A stretch of 64,000 nt of DNA from Buxus sempervirens (GCA_947561395.2 OX387194.1:16540048-16604047), one strand, 5' to 3'; counted from the first letter of the stretch, positions 1 through 12,949 are shown. The notes: a model not told the origin generated them from the sequence alone. Program-made: numbers and translations.

Positions 1-330
1 CTGTAGTTCAGACGACTCAACATCCCTATGCTAGACTCTGCAACTCCCAGACTTGAAAGTATCTGAGGAACTCCTCAGATTTGCTCCACAGCAACACTTC
101 AGAACTCTGAAGATCTTCTCACACGATCACCCAAACGAACTCGCCTGGTATCCGTAGGAACTCCCACGTGCAAACTCTCCAACCCGGAACTCCAAGGTAG
201 AAAAGAAAGATGAAGAAAGGCTTTGATGGCTCAACAAAGGAGAAGGAAGAGGAGAAAGAACTCTTGCTCTCACAAACGAATTTAGGGTTTCTAAAACCTC
301 TTGAGTTGCCCTAACAATAGTCTAGACACT

Positions 331-339
331 CCTTATATA
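331..339 (-). promoter_or_regulatory. TATA-like box of SIRE-like LTR
   Basis: The minus strand reads TATATAAGG. It lies downstream, in minus orientation, of the AACGTTC-rich array and is conserved in the other LTR at 17781-17789. The placement fits a U3 core promoter. Function is inferred from position and motif only. Confidence 0.5.
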
Positions 340-409
340 GATTAGGAGAAGGTAGAATCCGAATAGGAAACAAATCAGAAAAGATCAGAATTCTAAAACT
401 AAAGTTTGT

Positions 410-745
410 TTACGAACGTTCGAACGTTCAGCGAACGCGGCTCTAACGTTCAAGACAAAAACTCACTTTTCCTCATCTCGTTCGAACGGTCAGAGAACGT
501 GAGGCGAACGCTGCTCTCGGGTTTCTCTGTAGAACTCCATCGGTCGAACGGTCAGCAAACGTTCAGTGAACGCTGCTCTCTGGTTTCTCTGAGTGACACC
601 AACGGTCAGCAAACGTTCAGCAAACGCTGCTCTCTGGTTTCTCTGTGTATCACCAACGGTTGAACGTTCAGAGAATGTTGGTCGAACGCTATTCTCTATT
701 TTCTCTTTGTAGCATGATCGTTCGAATGGCCAGCGAACGTTGATC
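410..745 (-). repeat. AACGTTC / GAACG motif array in LTR U3
   Basis: About 335 bp densely filled with the palindrome GAACGTTC and its half-sites, built partly from a repeated unit of about 55 bp (AGCAAACGTTCAGC, GCTGCTCTCTGGTTTCTCTG). Open frames across this block on both strands are by-products of the periodicity. A matching array sits at 17860-18205, where one unit carries 8 extra bases. Confidence 0.8.
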
Positions 746-894
746 AAACGTTGGGCATAACTTCTTCAATTTGACCCCAATGATGACGCCGTTTGAACCA
801 TGTCTTCTTGGACTCAAACTAAACATTCTAAACACACTAAAAGCACTTTCTCTTTGACACTGAATAAAGCCAAACTAAAATGTTAAACCTAACA

Positions 895-2404
895 AACTCC
901 CCCTTTGGCTATTCAGTGACAAAACCTATACACAATATAAAAACCAGAGAATCCATGACATTGTGAACCACCAAGCAATGTCTTGGATTAAACAAACTCA
1001 AACACAACCTATCTACACTAACCTAGATAGACCAAGCTTGAATTTGAAACCTATAACCTGTAACAAAACAACTCACAGAAAACAAATACCTTGTGAAACG
1101 CATGAGGAATAAAAAAAATAACAATCCGCAATTCACATTCAATTCAATTATCAAAGCTCCCCCTTAGTAATACCTACTCCCCCTTTTTGTCACAGAAATA
1201 GACAAAAGGAAACAGATAAGCCAGAAATACCTACTCCCCAAAGGAAATAGAGAGGCCAGAAACACCAACTCCCCCTCAAAACTTGACAAGTTTAGAAGAA
1301 GCACAAGCATTAACTCAAATGGCTAGAATAGATAACAAAGTGGAAGACAAAACACATTTGGAAGAGATGGAGAACTAAAAAAAATTCCAGATTTCACTTA
1401 AAAACATCAAGCTTCCAATGAAACCAACTCAACCACATGTAAAAACACTTTAAAAACATGATGAATCATGCCCCAAGCACTATTTCATAAAAACTCAAAA
1501 TTTTTATATTTTTGAGAACTTTGTCACCCAAAATTCAAGTTTTTACAAAATTAAAAACAATACTCCGAAATAACTATACAATAATGTAATTAAATCACCA
1601 AGTGTGCTTGCGTGTAAGTGCAAAACCAAATACAACAAGTTTGCCTAAATAGGAACTTGGTAAGGAGGATTTGGCCATTTATCAAGAAATCACAATATTA
1701 CTCAAGTCTCTCTATGAGTTAAAAAGAACTCCCTTCATGAATATTTTACAGATCTAAGCATTATTTTATTGAAATTTTCTCCCCCTGTTTCTTACAATTC
1801 TTTTTGCACAAAGAGTAGTGTTCCTTAAAATATCTGAGTTTACAGCTTATTCCATGGTTATACTCCTTGTGATTCTCTTTTCTTTTTGAACTCAATATTT
1901 GTGGGGTTTACATTTCATCCCAGAGTTCTTTTCATACAACTTTTTTCTTTTAAACAAAAGGGAGAAATTTCTTTTTAACACAAGGTCATATGCTAGGATC
2001 TTTTTAACTTAAGATAGACAAGAGTAAATCAAGGATTGCCTATCCACACACTCACCGAAAAAGAAAAATTAAGCTTGCTTAAATGTATTTGGGGTGTGTA
2101 AGTGAAGTGCAAAACACACTAAGAGATCAATCAACCTTTGTGCATTTATATGAGATCATTGAAATAGATTTTGCAAAAACAATTCTTTTAAGCAATTAAT
2201 TCTCTCAATATAAAAATGTATTGTTTTCACAAACACATGCTCATGACACAAATCACCAAAATAAAAAGAATAGAAAATCTTTTTGTATTTTTTCTGAAAA
2301 ATTTTAAATCAAAAAACCAGAAAAATAAAAACAAAAGAAAACATGCATGCAAAGGATAAGATAAGCAATATAAACAGGGCCAATGCATGCAACACAAAAC
2401 CTAC
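895..2404. other. Non-coding internal region of SIRE-like element
   Basis: This 1.5-kb AT-rich stretch lies between the LTR and the 3' end of gag, where a full element would carry pol. I see no protease, integrase, reverse transcriptase or RNase H motif on either strand. Several CTCCCCCTT tracts (minus strand AAGGGGGAG) at about 893-905, 1158-1166, 1188-1196 and 1270-1278 look like repeated polypurine-tract sequences. Confidence 0.7.
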
Positions 2405-2564
2405 TCAAGTAAGAGTAGTCAAATCACTCTTCTTCACCCAAACTTGTTGGCTAGAAGAGGATTTCTTGGTCAAGGAAACTAGTTGTTCAGAAAGAAGCCT
2501 AGTTTGTTCAGCTAAAACCTTGACTTGTTTAGACAAATCCACATTGGATTTTCTAGAAGGAGAA
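2405..2564 (-). pseudogene. gag C-terminal part of SIRE-like element
   Basis: Minus-strand frame ending in TGA at 2405-2407. It encodes a Lys/Ser-rich tail with repeating leucines (KQVKVLAEQTRLLSEQ) and a VWVKKSDL motif, typical of the segment between the zinc knuckle and protease in SIRE-type polyproteins. It was separated from the rest of gag (15487-17132) by the gypsy insertion, whose 5-bp target duplication GAGAA appears at 2560-2564 and 15482-15486. The frame stops soon after this tail, so no protease follows. Confidence 0.7.
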
Positions 2565-5082
2565 TGTAACGCCCCGGATCCGTGTTGTTCAATAAAGATA
2601 TAACACGTCTCACGGAGGTTAGGCAAGGATCGTTAATCAATTTATGATCGCTGGATAATCATATAGCTATAACCTGACAGAGTGCACGTTTCCATTTATG
2701 CAAAATTGTAACATTTAAACTGAACTAGAATCGTATGGTTCAACCCCAATTAAACTTTAATACATCTCAATTAATTCAAAGTTCTTAAATTCAGAACAGA
2801 TAACCTACAAGTCTAAGGAAGGTAACAGTAATCCTCCTCCCTATAAGCCTCAGCAGGATCTACCCCAGTAATCGCCTCACCACGAGTATCTGAAAAACAA
2901 ACAAGACAAACAACGGAGTGAGATACGAATATCTCAGCGAGTAGCACATGCATGCAGAAATAGTTGATCACAATTTAAACTATGCATCGACAAACACTAA
3001 ATACGGTTAAACAACCAACATCAATTCTCAAATCGAAATCAAGACTTGTTCTAATCAAACAAATCACATCTCAGTTAAGTACGGCAACACATCGATTGGT
3101 CAATGTCATGACTATCGTTTAGTTGATAAATTAAGCATGCCAAGTAGACACTCCACACCTCCATGTACACAGTTCCGGCCTACTCAGGGTTTCGGATACT
3201 CTGAAATGACGGCCTACTCAGGGTTTCGTCATCCAATGCAGGCCTACTCCCCGGGTTTCTGCATTGACAACCAGGCCTACTCAGGGTTTCTGGCTGCTCT
3301 ACACCGGTCGTGGCAACACACAAGGCCATGCAATTCCAACAACCAACAATAACATCACATTACTAAGCTTAAACATCTGGATCCAGGACAAGCTAGACCA
3401 AAACAGTAAAACATCGTATAATCTCAATTCCAATATCAAAATAAAACCATTCATTCCACATCATGTAAAACTCATCACAATTCATCACCTGTCCCTCTGG
3501 ACCAAGCAATACCTCAAGTACTTTCAGTATCTTCTCATTTCCGTAACACATGTCATTTGGAAGTAAAACTCAATTCATTCATACCAAGGAAATCTTTACA
3601 ATACATTTAAAGTTTCCAAACAAGTGAAACCAGAATAGAATAACTCCTCAATCAAAACAGTGTATAAAACAGAGGAAATGTAACTAGTAACTCTTAGTGG
3701 TTTGGTATCCGGCATAACATTCATAAATAACCTAAACTCAACTTGAAAACTTTTAAGAAGTTCACTAAATTTTCCTCTAATAATTTCCTAGGCAAAATAG
3801 ATTCCCAGGGTTCCCAAACAAGTGAATAGTGAAGTGGTTTAATCCTCAAGTAACCCAAATACTCTTAGTTAAATCAAATCTCCAATTCAGTAAGCAAAAT
3901 AGGGTCTGCGCTCACTTCCTGAAGTGGGCGCGAGGTGAGCGTCGGTCGGCGGTAAGGAAACGGGGTAAAATATACTTAGCGCTCACTCGACGCTAGGTGA
4001 GCGCGAGCTGAGCGCGAGACGGGCGTGAGGTGGGCGCGAGATGAGCGCGAGATGAGCGCCGGGTTTTCTACTAAGCGCGAGCTGAGCGCCAGACGGGCGT
4101 GAGCTCGGCGGTGGGTAGTATTTAACGGGGCGCCTACCTCTTAGGTGAGCGCCGGTGAGCGCGAGGTGAGCGGATACCCCCTGTGATTTTCATTTCTCTG
4201 TTATTCCAAGATCTACATGACTGGCCGGTTTGTTTACCTCTGTAATTGTTCCACTACACTCCTAATACTCCCAGGAGACTTCCCAACCATATTTGGATTT
4301 AATCTAAACACTTTTAAATAAACGATAAAATTCAATCTCCGAACTCTGTTCATGTCATTTCCAGAAAACCAGAAAACCAGAAAACTCATACATCATTTGA
4401 GATACAAAACATGCATCAAAATAAGCTCACGAAAACCTCAAACACAAAACCCAGTTGTAAATCAGTGCTACTCACCTGGATGCTGAATGCGCTTATTCCC
4501 GACTATATCAAAACCTCGGCCGATCACCACTCCGGCCACGCACGCGAATGAAAAATCTCTCCAAACAAAACTTCTCGAGCAGAGAGAGATAACCCACTGA
4601 AGTTAAACTCCAAAATCTTTCCCTTAGCCCTTGCGATGCTTGTTCTTCACGAGCAGAGCCCTAATCGCCACTCCAGCCGAAATTGCTCAACTCTCCTGAT
4701 ACTCAGACTAGCGAAAAATGTTTTCGTAAGTATACGCGTATTTCGTTTAAACCCAAAACCCTACTTTCCCTATTTGTACTCTTACCTTGCGAGATGCATA
4801 CGCCGCTCGATCAACCCTTTTAACCCCTTGATCCTATGCATGCTCGCCCACCGGAAACACTACATGTTCCGCATCCATTTACGTTAATAAGCACACAACT
4901 ATACTTTAATAATAATAATAATGATAATAATACGATTTTTCAGAAAAATGGCTATATAACGCCTGTACATACGAGTATGGGCTAAGCCCTCAAACCACAA
5001 AATCACCTGATAAACACAGTTATATATATATGAATAAATAAATACACAAACAATAAAACTTACCAAAAATCAGGGTCTTACA
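2565..5082 (-). repeat. 3' LTR of Tekay-like element
   Basis: 2518 bp, reading TGTAAGACCC...GGCGTTACA on the minus strand. It contains a short tandem of a GGCCTACTCAGGGTTTC unit (about 3178-3292) and a CpG-rich cluster of GAGCGC-type motifs (about 3905-4175). It is nearly identical to 12967-15481. Confidence 0.93.
3905..4175. repeat. GAGCGC-rich CpG cluster in Tekay-like LTR
   Basis: About 270 bp of degenerate repeats built on GAGCGCGAG / GGGCGTGAG / GCGCTCAC in an otherwise AT-rich LTR. The sister LTR carries the same block at about 14310-14575. Smaller GCGCTC-bearing patches occur in the related LTRs at about 8645-8700 and 42790-42955. Confidence 0.75.
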
Positions 5083-5122
5083 TCCTCCCCTCCTACAAGA
5101 AATTTCGTCCTCGAAATTTACC

Positions 5123-7430
5123 TCAAGGAGGAACAAACAATTCCGGATACTTCTTCTTCATCTCTTCCTCACCTTCCCAAGTGCATTCTTCCACAGTATG
5201 ATTCTGCCATAGCACTTTCACTAAGGGAACAACCTTGGTGGGAAGAATCTGCTCACGACGGTCTAGAATCTGAACTGGCCTCTCTTCGTAGGTCAGATCT
5301 TCTCAGATCACTAAAGGTTCAGGATTTATCACATGACTAGGATCCGCTATGTACTGCCGCAACATTGATATATGGACTACGTCATGGACTCCAGCTAAAT
5401 GGTTTGGCAAAGCTAGTTTATAAGCTACCGGGTTGATTTTCTTCACAATCTCAAACGGCCCAATAAAACGTGGAGACAACTTCCCTTTCTTCCCGAATCT
5501 CAGGATTCCTTTGGAAGGCGATATCTTCAAGAATACTTGGTCTCCCACTTCAAATTTCAGCTCACGTCGTCGAGTATCCGAATAAATTTTCTGACGACTT
5601 TGCGCAGTCAACAACCGCTGTCTAATCAATTTCACCTTTTCCATACTATATTGTATAATCTCAGGCCCAAAGTATTGTTTCTCTCCTACCTCCACCCAAC
5701 ACACAGGAGATCTACAAATCCTGCCATAAAGTGCCTCGTAGGGTGCCATCTGTATACTAGCCTGATAGCTATTATTGTAAGCAAATTCAGTTAAGTGTAA
5801 ATACTTACTCCAATTCCCACCCCAATCTAGGACACAACATCTCAACATGTCCTCCAGAGTCTGAATAGTTCTCTCTGACTGGCCGTCGGTCTGTGGGTGG
5901 AAACTAGTACTAAAACTCAACTTAGTTCTCATGGCCTCCTGGAAACACTGCCAAAAATGCGAGGTAAACCGAGAATCCCTATCCGATACAATGGACACTG
6001 GAACCCCATGCAACCGGACTATCTCTCGAGCATACAGCTCAACCAATGATGCCAAAGTCTGAGTGGTTTGGTAAGGCAAAAAGTGAGCTGATTTGGTCAG
6101 TCTATCCACAATCACCCATACGCCGTTGTGATTCTTAGCTGTAGGCGGTAGCCCACTCACAAAATCCATCGATATATGTTCCCATTTCCACTCAGGAACT
6201 GGCAAAGGTCGCATCAAACCTGGAGGTCTCCTATGTTCTGCCTTCACTTGTTGACAGGTAAGGCACCTTGCTACATACTTCGCAATGTCCTTCTTCATTC
6301 CTGACCACCAATACACTGTCCTTAGATTCTTGTACATCTTGGTACTCCCAGGGTGAATTGCATATTTGGACCTGTGACTCTCGTCTAGGATCAATCCCCT
6401 GACTTCAGTATTATTTGGAACACAAATCCGCCCTCGAAATCTCACCAATCCATCCTGAACATCAAAATCTTTCGTGGCCTCATCATCCTTCTCTACTAAC
6501 CCTTTGATGCGTAACAAATCAGAATCTGCCAACTGACCCTCCCTTATACGCTGAATCAACTCTGGCTCTGCTTGGACTCGTGCCATGATCAATCCATGCC
6601 CATGAGTGCTGAACTCCCCAGGCCAACCTACAACTGTATCAACAAGAGTGCACTGACTAGCCATGAAAGTAGCTAGTGTGGCCACCTCATTTTGGGAAAC
6701 AACCCTACGACTCAGTGCATCTGCGACCACATTAGCCTTGCCCGGGTGATAATGTAGTGTGAAATCATAATCCTTTAGAAGATCCATCCATCTCCTTTGC
6801 CTCATATTCAGCTCTCTCTGGGAAAATATATATCTTAAGCTCTTGTGATCTGAGAATATCTCGAATTTGGCTCCCATCAAATAGTGCCTCCACAACTTAA
6901 GTGCAAATACGATCGCTGCCGACTCCAGATCGTGCGTAGGATAGTTCTTCTCATGATTGCGTAGCAACCTTGAAGCATAGGCTACCACACGCCTCTGCTG
7001 CATCAAGACACAGCCCAACCCTACTCGAGAAGCATCACAATAGATCGAAAATCCCTCACTCACTGATGGCACAATCAAGACTGGAGCTGAAGACAGTTTA
7101 CCCTTCAATTCTTGGAAACTAGACTCACACTTGTCGTTCCACTCAAATTTCACAGCCTTCTTAGTGAGATTTGATAAAGGTGCCACCACTCGGGAAAAGT
7201 TCTTGATGAACCTTCTATAATAACCCGCCATTCCCAAGAAACTCCGTACTTCAGTCACCGACGAAGGTCTAGGCCAATCTGCCACAGGCTGAACCTTAGC
7301 TGGGTCCACTGCTATCCCATCTCCTGAAATCACATGCCCCAAGAAACTTACTTCTCTTAACCAAAATTGGCACTTGCTGAACTTGGCATACAATCTGTGC
7401 TCTCTCAATGTCTGCAATACGGTTCGGAGG
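5123..7430 (-). pseudogene. Tekay-like pol, C-terminal half (RT end, RNase H, integrase, chromodomain-like tail)
   Basis: Second half of the gypsy polyprotein, which copies the element RNA into DNA and integrates it. In order: end of RT thumb ([16 protein letters not shown]), RNase H ([27 protein letters not shown]), integrase zinc finger ([10 protein letters not shown]), integrase core ([22 protein letters not shown]), GPF motif (GPFEIVKK), then a chromodomain-like end (ILDRREQIL, VLWQNHTVEECTWE). An in-frame TGA at 5303-5305 cuts off the chromodomain-like tail, whose natural stop is at 5123-5125. The frame is continuous with 10446-12811 once the solo LTR is disregarded. Confidence 0.92.
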
Positions 7431-10400
7431 TGTAAAACCCCGAATTTTCACCTAATAAATAAATAAATAATAAATAAAAGAAAATATGAGTTAAGTCCTA
7501 GTTGAAATAAAAAGTGAAGATTTAGAGGATAATTAATTCAAATAAGTCATAAGTTGAAAATAAAGAAAGAATTTTAATGAAATTAGCCTAAAAGAATAAT
7601 AAAGGGTATTTTGGTAATATTCAGAAAAAGGTAATTAGTAAATAGATCATCAAATAATAATTAGAATTAGAAAATAGAAGAAAACAAATTATTTTGACAA
7701 GTTAGAAATTAAAAGAAATTAATAAAAGCCTAAAAGTGGGAAAAAGGGTAATTAGGAGATTTCACGTCTTAATTTGGAGAAAATAAGGTTTTAGGTGATA
7801 ATAATGTTTAATTAAATATTTTGCACGAAAATAGGTTATAAATAGGAGTTTAGATAATAAGAAACTTAATTAGTATTGTTTAAGTAGAAAAAAATAGAAG
7901 GTGGAGAAAAAGTAGGAATTAAATTAGAAGGATTAGACATTGACTAGACCATGGTTGGGTTAGCCCAAATTAAATTAGCCAATTAGGGTTGGTTTAGGAT
8001 TTCTAAAGCCTAGTATAAATAGGAGACTAAGGTTAGAAGAGAGGGGATTTTCGTGGGTTTCTTATGGAGAGAAAAGAGGGAGAGAAAGGAAGGAGGTCTC
8101 TAACGGAGGTGTCTGACCAGCCACCATCAAAACGCGATCGGGGAAAATCCGCACGGTGGATCGCCTTCAAATTTAGAGGTTTTGTTCGTGACTGATAAAA
8201 CTACATTGTGAACGGTGGAGATTTGAATTGGAAGAGTCTAGCTTGGTGCGGTTGGGAGCAACATTCTGGTCCAGAATTAGAAGGTGCAATGGAAGAAGGA
8301 TTTAGCGTATAAGGCAAGTAGTAACCCTTGGAAAACGTGAGGAATTGCATGATTTTGATTTCTGTGATTTCATATGGTTAGCATGGATTAGACGGAACTG
8401 TATTTACATGGAATCAAGTTGCTTATATTTTCATGATTTGTATTCTTGATGGATTTATCAAATTTATGAAGAAAGTTTAGTTGGATTATGTAAATAAGGG
8501 TAGGAGGGTATTTAATTCATAAAAATTACTCTAGAAGGCTCTAGGTAAGTTTCAGAAAGTTTGTAGATTAATTTAGACCAAGAAACCATAAAGCAAAAGC
8601 ATAAGAATCCGAAATTGGAAAATCTGGAAAATTCTGTTAAAAATTGCACGAGCGCCTAGGATTGCCTAGGATCGCCCAGCCCTGTAGAGGTAGGCGCTCT
8701 AAGTAAAATTTATAGATTTTGGGGATGTGTAATTCGAATAAATATCTAATAATTCTTATGATTAGTTAAGCATGTTAGCATCTTTATAAAGACCTAATTA
8801 AGCTATAAAAATTATAAAATTAATTTGGAAAGAATAAGCAATAAATTGAAGGTTATAATGAAAGGATTGTTTATAAAAGAGTCAAAGGGTATGGATATTG
8901 CTAGAAATAATACTACTGAAATTTATAGCTTATAAACATCTTTTAAACTTCATTCTAGGTCTGTAGAATATGCTGGAAAAATAAAATACAGAAAATTCAA
9001 ATAGAAACTGGCTTAGGTGCTAAGGTAGGAAATTGGACTAATAAAAGGGAGTAATAAAGAAATCTCTAAGTAAGAATGGATTTACTTTATTTTGAGCTTT
9101 CTATAGGAATATGGGCTACTGGAATTGCATAAACTCAGATTTTACCGGATTTATGATACTTGAGTTTTATTTTGATTATAATTGGAAGAATTGCATAGGT
9201 TATTCTGAAAATGCCTATAATTGGATTTGTTATGATTGAATCATGGATTTCACATGGAATGGGATACTTTGGTATGGATTGGTATGTGGTATGATATTGT
9301 TCTCTTTAATTTTACGGTTGGGTGATACGGCTTCTGTGGTTGAGTTGATACTATCTTTTACGGCAGAGATGGGTAATCCTCTGTGTAGAGATGTGTAATC
9401 CTTTACGGGTAAAAGTGTGTATGCCTCCTACATTAGCGTGTCCTCCCGTATGTGGTTTTATCGTGGTTTGTGTCAGTGGGCTTAGCTGTATATGGATCCA
9501 TAGTTTTGGCTGGTTAGCTAAATGGTATTTAGTTTGGATTGATTTACTCCTATATGCGAGCACGCTTCCCTTTGCAAGTTAGTTTGCTCTGGGAGGGTCC
9601 TATGTCTGGAGGGACACCCCGGTGAGCCGCTGGTGATTCCCTGTACATGTGGATAAGCGACCACACTCTATGTATTGATTCTGGTGCTGCATGCTGGTGG
9701 TACGTCCAACTCTGTGGGGTTCGTGCGCAATAAGTCGGTGACTATGGCTCTTGCCTAAGCTGCGCTGCATGGGGCTTGAGTATCATCAAGTAGCACTGCC
9801 CCTAAGCCGCACGGTGGAACAGCATTTAGTTGAGTGTCATCTCAAATACTTATCATCTTTGTGAGTCCTGCAATGGCACGTGTTTTATCGCTTTGTCGGT
9901 TTTACCTCGTTAACATCAAGAGACTAGTATTTATACATGATCATATGTTTCATCTCCTTATTTGTAATTGCCATGAATAACTTGGATTTCTCGTCTTATC
10001 GTTGATTAATCGAATACCTCATGACTATTTGCTTATATTGGACTGTTTCAAATTGCATACACCTGCTACTTGCTGAGATGTAAATCTCACTCCGTTTTCC
10101 CCTATATTTTTCAGGTTGCTTGGAGAGATCGCGAAGATGGGGTTTTAATTTGATGGGTAGAATTATAATTGGTATTAATGTCACATGTTGATTAGATAAA
10201 TTTAATTGTAAATTGAATTGAATATATTGATTAAAGAATTGTTTATTTTATTTGGCCACCATAACTCTGATGTAATTGATTTATAAATTTTAAAATTATT
10301 GTGAATCTTGGTATGTATCTGACCCCAGCTTCGTGGTAACATCTCGAGTTTGATTGTTGAATCGGACTTGGGTTGTTACAGTAACGAACCGGGTTCGGGT

Positions 10401-10440
10401 TGGGTGCCGGTTTGCACTGACCCGGGTTCGGGGCGTTACA
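7431..10440 (+). mobile_element. Solo LTR of a Tekay-like Ty3/gypsy family
   Basis: 3010 bp starting TGTAAAACCCCG and ending GGGGCGTTACA, flanked by the perfect target duplication GGAGG (7426-7430 and 10441-10445). It lies in opposite orientation within the pol gene of the minus-strand Tekay-like element. No internal coding region or second LTR is present, so it is a recombination product. The end sequences resemble those at 2565-5082, 42442-44921, 50118-52665 and 58640-61883, but the bodies differ. A TATA-like box lies at 8014-8021. Confidence 0.92.
8014..8021 (+). promoter_or_regulatory. TATA-like box of solo LTR
   Basis: TATAAATA in the plus orientation of the LTR, followed by a purine-rich leader. 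The position, about 580 bp into the LTR, fits a U3 promoter. Inferred from the motif only. Confidence 0.45.
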
Positions 10441-10445
10441 GGAGG

Positions 10446-12811
10446 TGCCGTACATGATCCTCTCTATTTCGAGAATACACTAGAATATTGCCAATGAACA
10501 CAACCACAAAGCTATCTAAGTGGGTGTGAAATATCCGATTCATCAGGTTCATGAAAACAGCTGGGGCATTAGTCAGCCCAAAAGGCATAACCAGAAACTC
10601 GTAGTGCCCATATCGAGTACGGAAAGCTGTCTTCTCTATATCCTCTGGGGCTACTCTCAACTGGTGGTATCCAGATCTCAGGTCGATCTTAGAAAACCAA
10701 GACGCTCCCCTCAACTGGTCGAACAAGTCATCAATCCGAGGCAATGGATACTTATTCTTGATGGTGATTTGATTCAACTGGCGGTAATCTATACACATCC
10801 TCATCGTCCCGTCCTTCTTCTGGACAAACAGGACCGGTGCACCCCATGGTGACACACTGGGTCTAATAAAGCCCTTTGCTTCCAGTTCATCCAACTGTTT
10901 CTTCATCTCATGATTTTCAGGTTGTGACATTCGGTATGGTGGTTTGGATACAGGTGCCGTACCAGGTAAGGGTCGTCTACTGAACTCAACCTCTCTAGGT
11001 GGCAGTAATCCCGGTAGATCGTCTGGGAATATGTCATCAAACTCTGCTACTACAGGCACACTGGAAAGACTAAGTGCCGTAGCCTCTGCCTCCTCAACCT
11101 CAATGGATGCTACCAAACTGATCCGTGTTCTCAACCCTTCACATCGGAAACAGTGCACTGGCTGGTCTGGCTGACACACCATAATGGTACCCCTATAGCA
11201 ATCTATGCTCACATGATGCCGAAAAAGCCAATCGATGCCTAAGATCACATCAAATTCCCCGAATTCCAGTTCTACCAAGTCCCCTGGCAACTCCAAAGAA
11301 CCCAATCTGATCATGCAATCCCTAAATACGATTTGTACTCTAGTGGTTTCCCCCAATGGTGTGTGTACAAGTAACTTGGACTCGAGTGTGGAAGGAACCA
11401 AACCAATACGGCATGCACATAAGGGAATAATGAAAGACCTAGAAGCACCCGAATCGAATAAGCATACGGCTAATCTATCATGAATGAAAAGAATACCTCC
11501 AACCAACTGTGGCGCCTCTGGCTCCTCCTCACGAGCCTCCTCGACATGCCCTCCCTCAGGCTCATCCTCATGAGCTGCTACTGCATATACTCTAGTCTGC
11601 TGAGGACGTGGGGGTGGTGCCTGCTGCCTCTGGGGTGCCTGCTGCCTCTGGGGTGCCCGCTGCCTCTGATATCCCCCACGGCTCTGACCTGGAAATCCCG
11701 GTGGTGCGGGTAGTGCTGGCACGGGTCTAGAATACTGAAATCTCGAAGTCTCGGCCGACCGGGTATCCGTAGGTGCAGTAAGGGCTGGCTTGAGTAACTG
11801 GTAAGTGTTCGGGTGTGGACAGTCAGCAACCCGATGCCCATGCTGGCCACATCTAAAACACGCGCCTGGAGGTGACACGCACAAACCTGGGATGTGAAAT
11901 CGGCCGCAACTGAAGCAACCCCCTGAGCCTCTCCTATCTCTCTGTCCATAGTTGATCCTCGGTCTCTTGTCCCTATCCGGGACCCTCCGTGTCTCTGTGC
12001 CGCTTGGCTGTGCTCTAACTCTGCTCTGCTCAGCCCCTGAATCTCTAATCTCTCTCTCAACCCGCAGAGCTCTCCCCACTAGGTCAGAGTATCTGGTGCA
12101 CATCAGCACCGAGACCATGCGCCTGATGTCTGCCCTCAATCCTCTCTCAAAATGCTGGGTGCGCCTCTGCTCATCATGCACTATATGGTGAGCAAATCGA
12201 GAAAGAACCGCGAACCGAGCCTCGTACTGTGCTACGGTCAAGGATCCCTGAGAGATATCCATGAACTCTCTCTCCTTCTGCAGCCTCACCTCTGCAGAGA
12301 AATACTGCTCATAAAAGACCTGCCTGAACTGGTCCCAAGTCATCTGGATCCCCTCTACCGCCTGCCTCCGTAATGACTGCCACCAATGCTGAGCCTCGCC
12401 CTCTAGGGTGAAGGTAGCCAGTCTCACCCTCCGGTCCTCTGGACAGTCCATAGTGTCAAACATGCGCTCCACTCTAGCTACCCAGCTCTCTGCCTCCAAC
12501 GGATCTGGAACTCCATAAAACGGCAGGGCAGTCAGCTTCCTGAACTGATCAATGTCCCTTAAGGACAACTCCTCTCTCACCCGCTGCTGATCAACTGCAG
12601 CTCCATGACCATTTCGCTGGCCATTTCCATTTCCAGTTTGACTCATCCTTTCCTCCCTCTCCATCGCAAGGAGGTGGGCAAGTGAGCCAACCGCAGCCCA
12701 AATGTCCTCCACTGGTGGTGGGGCTCCCCGTGGTGGTGCAGGTGGCTGCTCCTGTGGTATATCCCTCTCTGGACAATCCACAGCCCTCGCACGTCTGCCT
12801 CTACCGGCCAT
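10446..12811 (-). pseudogene. Tekay-like gag, protease and N-terminal reverse transcriptase
   Basis: First half of the gypsy polyprotein. I take the start at [10 protein letters not shown] (12809-12811), close behind the LTR and primer site, rather than the upstream in-frame Met. In order: retrotrans_gag core ([25 protein letters not shown]), Arg/Gly-rich linker, CCHC zinc knuckle ([14 protein letters not shown]), a Gln/Pro/Arg repeat stretch (near plus-strand 11600-11680), aspartic protease ([11 protein letters not shown]), RT ([28 protein letters not shown]). The RT active site expected as F-I-D-D reads F-I-G-N (10487-10495), so both catalytic aspartates are lost. The frame runs straight into the solo LTR at 10440. 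Confidence 0.93.
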
Positions 12812-12949
12812 GTATACCTGTAAGCACAAAATACCACATTAGTTAAGAACTCTCTTCTAATCCTCATGGTTCTATCTAACGTACGCACACTATTTCCCCA
12901 GGGTTTTCTATGGTCTTACTACCTAGGAACCTCAAATTTTCCAGCTTGA

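Larger units (their letters stand above)
1..894 (-). repeat. 3' LTR of SIRE-like element (partial)
   Basis: This copy matches 17450-18351 almost base for base; position 1 corresponds to 17450. The rest of the LTR lies outside the window. Visible differences include an 8-bp insertion in the right copy near 18055 and scattered substitutions. In minus orientation it holds a TATA-like box (TATATAAGG, 331-339), with an array of AACGTTC/GAACG motifs at about 410-745 upstream of it. Confidence 0.9.

Noticed and set aside
406..747. Open frames on both strands in the SIRE-like LTR
   Set aside because: They come from the repeated AACGTTC units. The sister LTR shows frame-changing 8-bp differences and there is no protein family match.
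3137..3566. Two overlapping open frames repeated at 13539-13968
   Set aside because: They lie in the Tekay LTRs over the GGCCTACTCAGGG tandem repeat. They are duplicated only because the LTR is.
10520..12373. Plus-strand open frames over the gypsy gag/RT region
   Set aside because: Shadows of the minus-strand gag-pol frame, which has clear domains.
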